Below, in pieces: positions 29,333-38,270 of a DNA stretch of 64,000 bases (positions within the stretch are counted from its first letter, which is position 1; every line of letters starts with the position of its first letter). The stretch lies in NCBI GenBank assembly GCA_021777055.1, contig JAIQZO010000036.1, positions 1 through 64,000 on the forward strand, read 5' to 3'. The notes beneath the pieces are model-generated. The model had not been told where the DNA came from and did not search any database. It was given only the letters and a program-made list of their open reading frames with translations. This stretch comes from Candidatus Anammoxibacter sp. GTDB lineage: Bacteria; Planctomycetota; Brocadiia; Brocadiales; Anammoxibacteraceae. Both the position numbers and the translations under genes were made by a program.

Positions 29333-29360
29333 TTGACAACCCATGCTAATGAATTAGAAT
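29333..29360 (+). promoter_or_regulatory. sigma-70-like promoter upstream of UbiA gene
   Basis: TTGACA at 29333-29338, a 16-base spacer, and TAGAAT at 29355-29360 (five of six matches to TATAAT), about 84 bases before the UbiA-family start. It is among the best -35/-10 pairs seen in the window. Confidence 0.5.
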
Positions 29361-29443
29361 AAGTAACCGTTATTACATATGTTAAATAAATTCTATTATT
29401 AAAATGTTGTAACAGCTTTGAAGTTGCAAAATTGGGGAAGTTA

Positions 29444-30391
29444 ATGCTAAAAAAAACAGCCCATGTAAGGAATTATCACAAATGGATAAAGGATTTTTCA
29501 GTGGCTAATGCGAAGTATCTAACCTCATTGAAATGTTTAAATATTCCCGCTATCCTTTCCCTTGCCCGTGTGCATGCTTATATGCCAATGTGTTTCTTTA
29601 GTACAGCTGTAGGGCTAGACGTTACAAACACGCCCGAAAGATTGAAATTTCTTTTAACTATAGGGCTGGCCAACACATTTGCTTTAGTCGCCACATTCAT
29701 ATTTAATAATATCGTAGATGTATCTGATGATCTACATGCACTTTCTCCAAAGAATACCATTGCATTAGGAAAAGTTTCAAAAGGGACAGGTTACTTGGCG
29801 GCAGCTTTGGCTAGTGCTTTAAGCATTTATTTATCTGTTATTACGAGTGTTACAGTCTTTGTCATTATTTTGTCAATTAATATAATTGGATTTTTATACT
29901 CCTGGAAGCGAGTTAGATTGAAGACTATGCCGTTTTGGGATGTATTCAGTAACTCAGTAATTGGCGGCTTAATGTTTCTTTCATCAGCCTGGTCATCAGA
30001 TATCATATTTGAATATCATTTGTGGCTAATTTGTTTGATATTCTTTTTAGGAACCGGAGCGTCACTAATAGTCCACCAACTGTTCGACTATCAGAATGAC
30101 ATTGCCGCCCATATTAAAACAACCGTAGTTACTTTAGGCAAAAGGAAATCCTGTTGGGTTGTAGGGACCATCTTCTTCTTAATGGGATGTCTTTTAGCAA
30201 ATGAGTGTAGATCTGGTGTCTTTTCTCTCACACTAATCTTATCATTTTGTATTGTTGCAATTTGTTTGATTCTATTTCGAATAATCTTGTTTCCTAAACA
30301 AACAGCTCATATTTCTGGCCGTATAGTTCCTTGGGCTATTAATCTTGGAGCTGGAATAGCAATCTTTATATGGTTTGTTACAGGAGAATAA
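29444..30391 (+). CDS. UbiA-family prenyltransferase
   Basis: A 315-residue integral membrane prenyltransferase with about eight or nine predicted helices. The two Asp-rich motifs that bind prenyl diphosphate through Mg2+ are NNIVDVSDD near residue 87 and DYQNDIAAH near 210. TTVVTLGKRKS after the second motif is typical of the family. The ATG at 29444 is preceded by GGGGAAG; a TTG four codons earlier is possible. The acceptor may be an aromatic ring, a porphyrin or a lipid headgroup. It precedes two B12-binding radical SAM genes on the same strand, which suggests a shared lipid or terpenoid pathway. Confidence 0.85.
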   Translation: MLKKTAHVRNYHKWIKDFSVANAKYLTSLKCLNIPAILSLARVHAYMPMCFFSTAVGLDVTNTPERLKFLLTIGLANTFALVATFIFNNIVDVSDDLHALSPKNTIALGKVSKGTGYLAAALASALSIYLSVITSVTVFVIILSINIIGFLYSWKRVRLKTMPFWDVFSNSVIGGLMFLSSAWSSDIIFEYHLWLICLIFFLGTGASLIVHQLFDYQNDIAAHIKTTVVTLGKRKSCWVVGTIFFLMGCLLANECRSGVFSLTLILSFCIVAICLILFRIILFPKQTAHISGRIVPWAINLGAGIAIFIWFVTGE

Positions 30392-30513
30392 TAATTAAAG
30401 CTGAATACTAAAATTTTCTAAAGATATGGTATGTTCAATATTTAGTCTTAACATGAGTTTTAAAGAAGATTTTGAAAATATATGGTTTTGGTTTGTTCAG
30501 AAAGGAACTTTTC

Positions 30514-31845
30514 ATGAAAGTTGAAATTATTAGCGTTTGGGAAAGCCAAGATGACGGAATAAACGAAGCCAGATCTGTAGCACCTTTAACCGCTGCATAT
30601 ATAGCCGCCTTATTTCCTTCGGATATTGATGTTTCCATACGTCATGAGATGATTCAGCCGGTTAATTATGAAATAGATGTAGACCTTATTGCTATCACAT
30701 TTTTGATTGGAAACGCTATTCATGCTTACGAAATAGCAGATCGATTTCGTGAAATAGGGGTACCGGTCATTATGGGTGGACCTCATGTCTCACTTTTACC
30801 TGAAGAAGCACTTAAGCATTCTGATGCCGTAGTTGTTGGCGAAGCAGAGAATATTTTATCCCAATTAATTAAAGATTTTAGACATGGAACCCTTAAAAAC
30901 ATATATAAATCAGAAAAACCTCATAATCTTAAGGCCCTTCCATTGCCCAGGTATGATCTTGTAGAGAAAGAATTTTTTCTAAATCGTTCCATACAAGCAA
31001 CGAGGGGCTGTCCATACTATTGTGACTTTTGTTCCGTAAAGTCATTTAATTATGGTTTTAGAACTCGGCCTATTGAAGACGTTATTACTGATATTACATC
31101 TTATGAGGGACGCAATTATTTACAGAATAAAATGGTCTGGTTCTGGGATACGAATCTTATTGGTAGTAAGAGATACGCAAAAGAGCTTTTTAGGGAAATG
31201 ATTCCTCTAAAAAAATGGTGGTTCAGCCAAACCTCTATAGATATGGCTAAAGATAAAGAGCTAATGCGATTGGCAGCGGAAAGCGGCTGTGCCGGTGTAT
31301 TCATTGGGATAGAGTCATTCTCGCAGGAGAGTTTAAAACAGATAAAAAAAAATCACAATAAGATTGCTGATTATAAAATGGCTGTTGAGGCCTTTCATGA
31401 GTATGGGATTTATGTTATGGCAGGTATTATTATTGGTTTTGATGAAGATACAGAAGAGTCAATCAAAAGGATTCCTGGTTTTGTTCAAGAGTTAGGCATA
31501 GATATACCTTTTATTCATATTCTAACACCTAATTACGGGACTGCACTATATGATCGCTATAACAGAGAGAAGAGGATTCTTACGAATGATTGGTCATTGT
31601 ACAATGGCTTTAATGCTGTTTATCAACCAAAAAACATGAGCACAGATGAACTACATAACTCTTATTTAGAGATTTGGGAAGAACTGCACTCTTTTTCAAA
31701 AACTTTCAATAGGGTATTTAGAAACTTACCTAAAGCAAGGTTGCGTTCTTTTCTCTGGAGCTTTTTTGATAATGGATATTACTGTCTCTTAAAACACATA
31801 GGTAAATTTCCACTTGTAGGTGTAAATGGACAGAACCGCTCATAA
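30514..31845 (+). CDS. B12-binding-domain radical SAM protein (copy 1)
   Basis: A 443-residue protein. Residues 1-140 form a cobalamin-binding-like domain (DVDLIAITFLIGNAIHAYEI, VPVIMGGPHVSLLPEEAL, VVGEAE). The radical SAM domain starts at about 160 with the iron-sulfur motif QATRGCPYYCDFCSV (Cys-x3-Cys-x2-Cys). Later blocks are GVFIGIESFSQESL near 265 and GIYVMAGIIIGFDEDT near 310. This is the BchE/HpnP-type architecture. The ATG at 30514 has AAAGGAAC upstream. The second copy follows after 134 bases and is similar along its whole length, so they arose by tandem duplication. The substrate is unknown; UbiA next door suggests a membrane lipid or isoprenoid. Confidence 0.88.
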   Translation: MKVEIISVWESQDDGINEARSVAPLTAAYIAALFPSDIDVSIRHEMIQPVNYEIDVDLIAITFLIGNAIHAYEIADRFREIGVPVIMGGPHVSLLPEEALKHSDAVVVGEAENILSQLIKDFRHGTLKNIYKSEKPHNLKALPLPRYDLVEKEFFLNRSIQATRGCPYYCDFCSVKSFNYGFRTRPIEDVITDITSYEGRNYLQNKMVWFWDTNLIGSKRYAKELFREMIPLKKWWFSQTSIDMAKDKELMRLAAESGCAGVFIGIESFSQESLKQIKKNHNKIADYKMAVEAFHEYGIYVMAGIIIGFDEDTEESIKRIPGFVQELGIDIPFIHILTPNYGTALYDRYNREKRILTNDWSLYNGFNAVYQPKNMSTDELHNSYLEIWEELHSFSKTFNRVFRNLPKARLRSFLWSFFDNGYYCLLKHIGKFPLVGVNGQNRS

Positions 31846-31979
31846 ATGAGGTGTTTGTCTTTTACGTGTTTATTTTAGCATATTATTAATTGCATGCAGC
31901 TTTATAGTATCATTTTCTAGTTTGAGAAATGAATAATTTTATACTTTACAAACCTTAAAAAATGAAAATAAGTAAATAG

Positions 31980-33326
31980 ATGAATGTAAAAATTATTAAT
32001 GCCTGGGAAAGTCAATATGATGGGATGGAGCAAAGTAAGAGTTTTGCGCCGCTTACAGCACCCTATCTTGCTGCATTATTCCCTTCAGATGTTAATGTAA
32101 CAATACATCATGAGCAAATTAGACCAATAGATTACGATATTGACGTCGATCTTATAGCTATAACTTTTCTAATTGCAAACGCTTATCATGCTTACGAAAT
32201 AGCAGACCGATTTCGTAACAGAGGAGTAAAGGTTATAATGGGCGGCTTCCATGCCTCTCTTCTCCCTGAAGAAGTACTTAAGCATGCTGATTCCGTAGTA
32301 ATTGGAGAGGCAGAGAATCTTTTTCCAATAATAATTAATGATTTGAAGCGAGGAGCACTTAAAAGTGTCTATAAATCAGAAAATATTCATAACCTTGAAA
32401 ATCTTCCTGTTCCTAGATACGATCTGCTTGAAGATGATTTTGTTCTCACACATTCTATTCAGGCCACCAGGGGTTGTCCATATAAATGTGAATTCTGCTC
32501 TATCATATCATTCAACAGTGGTTTTAGGGTTCGCCCCATAGACGAAGTAATTCGTGATATTACCTGTTATGAAGGTCGTAATTATCTGCAGAATAAGATG
32601 GTTCTGTTCTGGGATAACAATCTCACTGGCAACAAACAATATGCAAAAGAACTTTTCAGGAGAATGATCCCATTAAAAAAAAGATGGTTTAGCCAACTTT
32701 CGATAGATATGGTAAGAGATAAAGAATTAATGAGATTAGCAGCAGAAAGCGGTTGTGCTTCAGTCTTTCTCGGGATTGAATCTTTCACCCAGGAAAACCT
32801 GAAAAATATAAGAAAATATCAAAACAAGATTGCTGACTATAAAAAAGCTATTAAGGCTTTTCATGATTTCGGGATTTATGTTATGGCTGGAATCATTATT
32901 GGCTTTGATGAAGACACAGTGGAGTCTATCAGTAAAATTCCTGATATCGTTCAGGAAGTAGGGATAGACATGCCATTTGTTAGTATTCTCACCCCTAATT
33001 ATGGAACTGGTTTGTATGAGATATATAGTCGGGAAAATCGTATATTTACAAAGGACTGGTCACGTTACAATGCATTTAATGCGGTTTTTCATCCAAAAAA
33101 CATAAGCGTTGAAGAACTCCATTCCTCATATCTTGATATCTGGCAAGAGTTACATTCTGTACCCAAAACAATTACAAGGGTCTTTAAAGGTATACATAAA
33201 TTATGGTTCTGGCCTTTTCTTTGGAGCCTTGTTGAAAACGGATATTATTCATCCCAAAATGTTATGGGCAATTACCCTTTTATTGGTGTAAATGGCAAGA
33301 AGGATACCGCGGTTAACAAATATTGA
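31980..33326 (+). CDS. B12-binding-domain radical SAM protein (copy 2)
   Basis: A 448-residue paralogue of the preceding gene. It keeps the cobalamin-binding-like half (DVDLIAITFLIANAYHAYEI, VKVIMGGFHASLLPEEVL) and the cluster motif QATRGCPYKCEFCSI, then SVFLGIESFTQENL and GIYVMAGIIIGFDEDT. Differences from copy 1 cluster in the C-terminal 60 residues and around the third Cys. Both copies look intact, so they may act on successive positions or related substrates. There is no obvious Shine-Dalgarno sequence before the ATG (AGTAAATAG). Confidence 0.87.
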   Translation: MNVKIINAWESQYDGMEQSKSFAPLTAPYLAALFPSDVNVTIHHEQIRPIDYDIDVDLIAITFLIANAYHAYEIADRFRNRGVKVIMGGFHASLLPEEVLKHADSVVIGEAENLFPIIINDLKRGALKSVYKSENIHNLENLPVPRYDLLEDDFVLTHSIQATRGCPYKCEFCSIISFNSGFRVRPIDEVIRDITCYEGRNYLQNKMVLFWDNNLTGNKQYAKELFRRMIPLKKRWFSQLSIDMVRDKELMRLAAESGCASVFLGIESFTQENLKNIRKYQNKIADYKKAIKAFHDFGIYVMAGIIIGFDEDTVESISKIPDIVQEVGIDMPFVSILTPNYGTGLYEIYSRENRIFTKDWSRYNAFNAVFHPKNISVEELHSSYLDIWQELHSVPKTITRVFKGIHKLWFWPFLWSLVENGYYSSQNVMGNYPFIGVNGKKDTAVNKY

Positions 33327-33366
33327 TATACTATAGTTTACATTGCTTATACTGTCAGAAAATTAA

Positions 33367-35490
33367 CTAAAACTTATAATCCACCCCGATAAAGAATGTC
33401 CGTCCGGGTCTTGGAAGGTCTGTGGGGATAGTGTTTATTATAGACGGATCATTATAATTCTTGTCCAAAAGATTGAACAATGACGCATTAATCTTCATTC
33501 CTTTAAAAAATTCTTTTGCAATAAGTGTGCAATTAACAAGTGCATAACCCGGGGAATCGTCTCTGGTATCCTCCTGCTCCCGAACTCTATCTCCGCTTAT
33601 AAAAGCGTGGATGTTTACATCTAAATATTTCCACAAATTAAGGCCAAAACCTACATTTCCTTTGTGTTTAGGGATGTCAGGTTGTGGATCTCCTTTCGAT
33701 TCTGAATCGAGGTATGTATAATTAGCATAGGCATACGCACCTTCCCAAAAATCAGCAAGATCAGCCTTTACTTCAAATTCGATTCCCTGAATGTTTGATC
33801 CTGCCAGGTTCGCAAAAACTTGTGGTTGCAATGGACGCCGCTTTGGCGTTTCCACAATCTCGTCCCTAACAACATTAAAGAAATAATTAACGTTTGTACT
33901 TAACTTTTCTGTAAATTTGTAATTTAGTCCAACTTCGTAAGTCCTAATTGTCTCCTCATCTAAATTAGAGTCTCCTAATAAGGCGGGGTTATTTGCTGTA
34001 TAAAGTTCTACAAAATTAGGGGCACGAAATGCTTGACCATAAAGAAATTTTATGGTAGCGTTATCCAGGAAATTCCACACAATGCCTATCCTGGGGTTTG
34101 TAGTACCCTCAAAATCGCTATAATGATCATGTCTAATTCCCATAGTAATGCTAAGATCATCAGTTATGTCCCATTTGTTCTGCAAATATATGGCCCATAT
34201 TTGTCTATATACCCTTTTAAATGGTAGATCAGATGAATTCTGTAAATGACCAATTGATGCTCCTGTTAAAGGATCAAAATTAGCATTAAATTGAATATTA
34301 TCCTGCCTTTCCCATTTATAATCAAACCCCAGGGTAAGATTGTTATTCTCTGCTATCTCATAGTCAAATTGTATCTCACTTCCAATTCTCCTATTTGTTC
34401 CTTTTACACTACCAAACATACCATCCGGAAATCTTTCAACATCGCCATCTCTATCAAGATCGAATGGGATACGAAAACCGTCAGGAAGAAATTCTGACGA
34501 AAATTCAAAATCGTATTGATCATAATAAACCCTTGGTTTTATAGTTAATCTGTCCCATAACTTCAATTCATATCTTAAGTCGCCCATGACATAATTGAAT
34601 TCTTGTTCATTATCATTAGTTAATATAAACTGTGGGCCAACAAATGGTTCTGTATCTTTGTTCATATACTTCGCATTTAATTGGAAGTCTTTATAAGACA
34701 ATTTAAGATGCAGGTCTAATTTATCTCTGCTATCATCAGTATCACCAGGCGTAATAGCGAAACGATTAGGAAGTGGTGATACTGATAAAGCATCCTCTTT
34801 TATAGTATCACTGAGCCCATTTGTATTATAAAAATCTGCAAAACCTGTAATATCAATTCCGTATATCTTTTTACCATATAAAATACTATATTCTTGCGTA
34901 TCATAACTCCCGAATCCGCTGGAAAGTTCAAGTCCATCAATATCCGCAGCACTTTTTGTTATGATGTTTATAACTCCATGAAATGCGTTTTCACCATAAA
35001 GGGCAGAACCAGGCCCCCTGATTATCTCAATTCTCTTTACATTTTTTAGGGGAAAGTCGTCAAAAAAGAGTGCAGCACTCCCATCAAAAGGCGAGTTAAG
35101 TGAATGGCCATCTATAAGTATCTTTATTTTTTCTACTGTACGCCGTATGCCTCTGCTTCCATATTCCACGGTACCAAACGCAGGCTCTTTTATTACGTCC
35201 ATTCCCGGAACGATCACAAGTATCTCCGTTAATGTCCTGGCGCCCATACGATTGATCTCTTTCTCTGTAATAACAGTAACAATAGATGGGGCCTTTGTAG
35301 GCAGCTCTGATCTTTTTGACGCAATCGTCACCAATTGTTCCGCCTCAAGTAAGCTAATCTCATTTTCAAGCTTTTTTGTCGTATGTTGGTCAAGCTGAGT
35401 TTGGCCAGTGGCAGAAACACCATTTATTGCTTGGTATGCAAGATACGATATAACGTAGAAAGTAAAAAAAAAGATTCGTGGATCTTTCAT
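33367..35490 (-). CDS. TonB-dependent outer-membrane receptor
   Basis: A 707-residue receptor that imports metal chelates, cobalamin or other ligands. A signal peptide spans about 1-27. The plug domain begins near 50, with PSIVTVITEKEINRMGARTL, LTEILVIVPGMDV, EIIRGPGSALYGENAFHGVI and NIITKSA as in the family. The remainder is a beta-barrel with typical blocks (FRAPNFVELY near 482, YEVGLNYKF), ending in RPGRTFFIGVDYKF with a terminal Phe. It converges with the second radical SAM gene (40-base gap). Proximity to two cobalamin-dependent enzymes makes a corrinoid substrate conceivable, but no B12 riboswitch was recognised upstream. Confidence 0.93.
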   Translation of the reverse strand: MKDPRIFFFTFYVISYLAYQAINGVSATGQTQLDQHTTKKLENEISLLEAEQLVTIASKRSELPTKAPSIVTVITEKEINRMGARTLTEILVIVPGMDVIKEPAFGTVEYGSRGIRRTVEKIKILIDGHSLNSPFDGSAALFFDDFPLKNVKRIEIIRGPGSALYGENAFHGVINIITKSAADIDGLELSSGFGSYDTQEYSILYGKKIYGIDITGFADFYNTNGLSDTIKEDALSVSPLPNRFAITPGDTDDSRDKLDLHLKLSYKDFQLNAKYMNKDTEPFVGPQFILTNDNEQEFNYVMGDLRYELKLWDRLTIKPRVYYDQYDFEFSSEFLPDGFRIPFDLDRDGDVERFPDGMFGSVKGTNRRIGSEIQFDYEIAENNNLTLGFDYKWERQDNIQFNANFDPLTGASIGHLQNSSDLPFKRVYRQIWAIYLQNKWDITDDLSITMGIRHDHYSDFEGTTNPRIGIVWNFLDNATIKFLYGQAFRAPNFVELYTANNPALLGDSNLDEETIRTYEVGLNYKFTEKLSTNVNYFFNVVRDEIVETPKRRPLQPQVFANLAGSNIQGIEFEVKADLADFWEGAYAYANYTYLDSESKGDPQPDIPKHKGNVGFGLNLWKYLDVNIHAFISGDRVREQEDTRDDSPGYALVNCTLIAKEFFKGMKINASLFNLLDKNYNDPSIINTIPTDLPRPGRTFFIGVDYKF

Positions 35491-37273
35491 AAAACGTCTA
35501 TTATTGTAAATAATCGATATACAAATTATGTTAACAAAAATTGAGTCGGCAGAAAATACCCTGCTATTGTCGACAGAAATTACCCTGCTATTAATATATT
35601 AACATAGTCAAACGCTTTCCAAAAACAAATATGATATGAAGTCAGTTTCTTTTTAATTATACTCAGTGTTGTACGGTTAAGAATTTCTTAAAGAGGTTTA
35701 TGGTTAGATATTGAAATCTGGATATAGAATCTTTGAAATGTTTTTCATTCTGTTATTAAAGCTTGACTAAAACCTTCCTTCTGTTCATCAAGGTCTGCAA
35801 CTAAAGCTTCCGGCTTAAACCTTTCCCTTGTTAAAGTTGGACTTCACCAAGAAGATTTCTTGAAATTTATAAAAGTAACAATAGACGCCAAGGGATACAA
35901 AACTGCCAGCATGTTGCCACTCTTCGCAACGACATGTAAGTTGTTATTTTTAGCACTTACAGCTCGTAATGGTCGTCTTTTTTCTAAGCTTCTCTTAAAA
36001 AGAACTTAGTTCCTTTAAGGAATGATTTAGTAGAACGTGATATCAGGATAACAAAAGTTTAAATAGTTACCTAGAATCTTCCGTTATAACTATGACAACA
36101 CATATTTTATAAGACCTTTAAAACCAAATGTTACAAAATGACGGATTAAAAATATGAAGTATATTTATATCATTTTCATGTTTCGAACTAAACTGAAAAT
36201 TTTACAATAATCCCCCATGCTCTGACTAACGATGTCCAAATATGTTACAAAACGTAATCAAGTTGTAACTATGACTGAAAATAGTAGGTAATTATCAAAG
36301 TTTATCAAATGATATCTGTATGTTTCCGTTCTTCAAAAAGGTATCAAGATATTTTGCAGAATTAGAAGTTATTTATCAACATAAAGAAAAGAATTCTCTC
36401 GTAACTGAGTTGATGAAAAAACAAAAAAATCTTAAAAATTTTTTTACAGAAATGAATCCTAATACAATTGAACTAACCACAAATAGTGTTGTAAGTGTAA
36501 GAGTGTTTAGAACTGTATGTTATAATGTGAGCGTACATTGTGCAGATTAACATGAAGATACTGTTTTGTAATGAAATCCCCTACATTGTTTGTAATCCAC
36601 ACCCTTACAAGTTATACAGATAGTACTTTTGTTTATGTTGACAAGGATTAATGATTGTGATATATGTCATATGTTTCTGCGGTGAAACTAGATAATTCTT
36701 ATCTATAATTTGATATTTTGCTAATTATGTATACGAATAACTAAAAAATCCTAGCATTACAAATACTTAACCGGACAAAACCGAAATATACTAATCAATA
36801 TTTCCTTTACAAGCCGCAATTATAATAAAAACAGAATGTACCGATGTTTATTAGATAGTTCCAACTATAGTTAATGTCTGTACTTTACCACAAAAAGAAT
36901 TGTCTAACTCTAAAATCAGGAACTTGGAAACATGTACACACATTAATGGTTTGCGTAATCGGCAAGGTTGCTCAAGTAATAAATTGCAAACATTAATAGT
37001 CTCATATTTATCATCTATTCTAGTAAGACTTTTTTTACGGAACTTTTCTTTTATAAATATAATCTAAGCACGTAGAAAAGCAGATCTAAAAGACATCATC
37101 TATTTGGTGAAAAACTTTAGCTTAAATTCTAAAGCAAGATCTCTTTACATCACTAACGACCCATCCCTCTAATTAAAATGGGTTAAATAAAATCACTCAA
37201 GTTAGACGTAAACAGGTTACTCTGTGATCGATTTCAAAGATCTAATAAGGGCCGTAGCCCCTTTGGATACCTT
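35491..37273. other. 1.8-kb gene-poor AT-rich region
   Basis: No convincing gene. A 76-codon plus frame at 36320-36550 has no recognised domain or ribosome-binding site. Features seen are a 24-base tandem repeat (35545-35592), an imperfect hairpin around 35994-36019, the TTAACCGGACAA motif at 36767, and isolated TTGACA boxes. The amount of noncoding DNA and fragmentary frames suggest decayed mobile or accessory DNA. Confidence 0.5.
35545..35592. repeat. 24-base tandem repeat, two copies
   Basis: GTCGGCAGAAAATACCCTGC-TATT (35545-35568) is followed directly by GTCGACAGAAATTACCCTGC-TATT (35569-35592), differing at two positions. Tandem terminal repeats of this sort occur at the ends of IS21-type elements, but no transposase is adjacent, so an element relic is only an inference. 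Confidence 0.7.
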
Positions 37274-38188
37274 ATGCGAAAGTTAATATTAACAAAGCTA
37301 TTATTTGCCATCTTGTCTATTCACTGCATTTGCGCTTATGGGCAAAGTGTTATAGTGATAAAGTCAGGGGAAATTGAACCATATGAACAAGCACTTAATG
37401 GATTCAAGAGCGAATACAGTGGACGTATAACGGAATTCATTGTTCCCAAGAGCCCTGGAGACAAAAAAGATATTCTGGATAACATAGAAGCTGAATCACC
37501 AGAATCTATACTTGCAATTGGAATTGATGCTCTATTATTTGCAAAAGAGAAGATCAGCAGCATTCCAATAGTTTATTGCATGGTAATGGATCCGGAAAAA
37601 TATGGAATTACAAATAGCAAGAATATTACAGGAATTACACTAAAGATCTCAACTAAAGATCAAATGCTTAAGTTAAAATCGATTATACCTGAATTAAAAA
37701 AGGTAGGAATAATTTACAATCCTAAAAACACAAAATATATAGTAAAAGAGGCCTTACAGATTGGAAAAATATTAGGGATAGATTTTGTAACAGAAAAAGT
37801 TAGATCACAGAAAACGGTACCAAAAGCTTTAAGGAAATTAAATGGCGAGATAGATGCTCTCTGGTTAATTGCTGATGCGACTGTTATAACAAGAGATTCT
37901 TTCAGTTTTATTATTTTGTATACCCTGGAAAACAACATTCCGCTTATGGCATATTGTGAAGCGTTTGTACAGGCTGGAGCGCTTATGTCATTATCAGAAA
38001 ATTATTTAGAAATAGGAAAGCAAGCCGCAAAAATTGTAAAGGATGTAGGTAACAAAAAGACTAATCTATTAGGCAGAATAATAGAACCAGAAAATTCATA
38101 TTTTATTATAAATACTAAAACCTCTAAGACTATTGGTATCAAGATACCAAGGGAAGTAATAGAATCCGCTGATAAGGTTTTTGACTAG
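37274..38188 (+). CDS. ABC-type substrate-binding protein (PF04392-like)
   Basis: A 304-residue periplasmic binding protein. A signal peptide covers about 1-23 (ILSIHCICAYGQS). The sequence follows the family seen with TrpX/YtrF-like proteins: IVIKSGEIEPYEQALNGF, SILAIGIDALLFAKE, IPIVYCMVMDPEKYG near 95-110, GITLKIS, VGIIYNPKNTKY near 146-157, ALWLIADATVI and a GALMSLSENYLEIGKQAA block near 237-254. No transporter permease or ATPase follows; a histidine kinase gene does. It therefore probably serves as an extracytoplasmic sensor partner rather than a transporter part. Confidence 0.8.
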   Translation: MRKLILTKLLFAILSIHCICAYGQSVIVIKSGEIEPYEQALNGFKSEYSGRITEFIVPKSPGDKKDILDNIEAESPESILAIGIDALLFAKEKISSIPIVYCMVMDPEKYGITNSKNITGITLKISTKDQMLKLKSIIPELKKVGIIYNPKNTKYIVKEALQIGKILGIDFVTEKVRSQKTVPKALRKLNGEIDALWLIADATVITRDSFSFIILYTLENNIPLMAYCEAFVQAGALMSLSENYLEIGKQAAKIVKDVGNKKTNLLGRIIEPENSYFIINTKTSKTIGIKIPREVIESADKVFD

Positions 38189-38238
38189 CTTCTCGTATGT
38201 GGGTATATCCCATTGTTTTGATTATAATCGCGAGCTTG

Positions 38239-38259
38239 TTCCAACGTTTAGCGTTGGAA
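38239..38259 (+). promoter_or_regulatory. hairpin before histidine kinase start
   Basis: TTCCAACG pairs perfectly with CGTTGGAA across a 5-base loop, ending 11 bases before the ATG at 38271. The right arm contains GGAA, the only purine-rich candidate for ribosome binding, so the hairpin could limit translation of the kinase relative to the upstream binding protein. Confidence 0.35.
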
Positions 38260-38270
38260 TAACTAAAGAA

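Noticed and set aside
36320..36550. 76-codon plus-strand frame
   Set aside because: No ribosome-binding site, domain or neighbour supports it; left within the gene-poor region.
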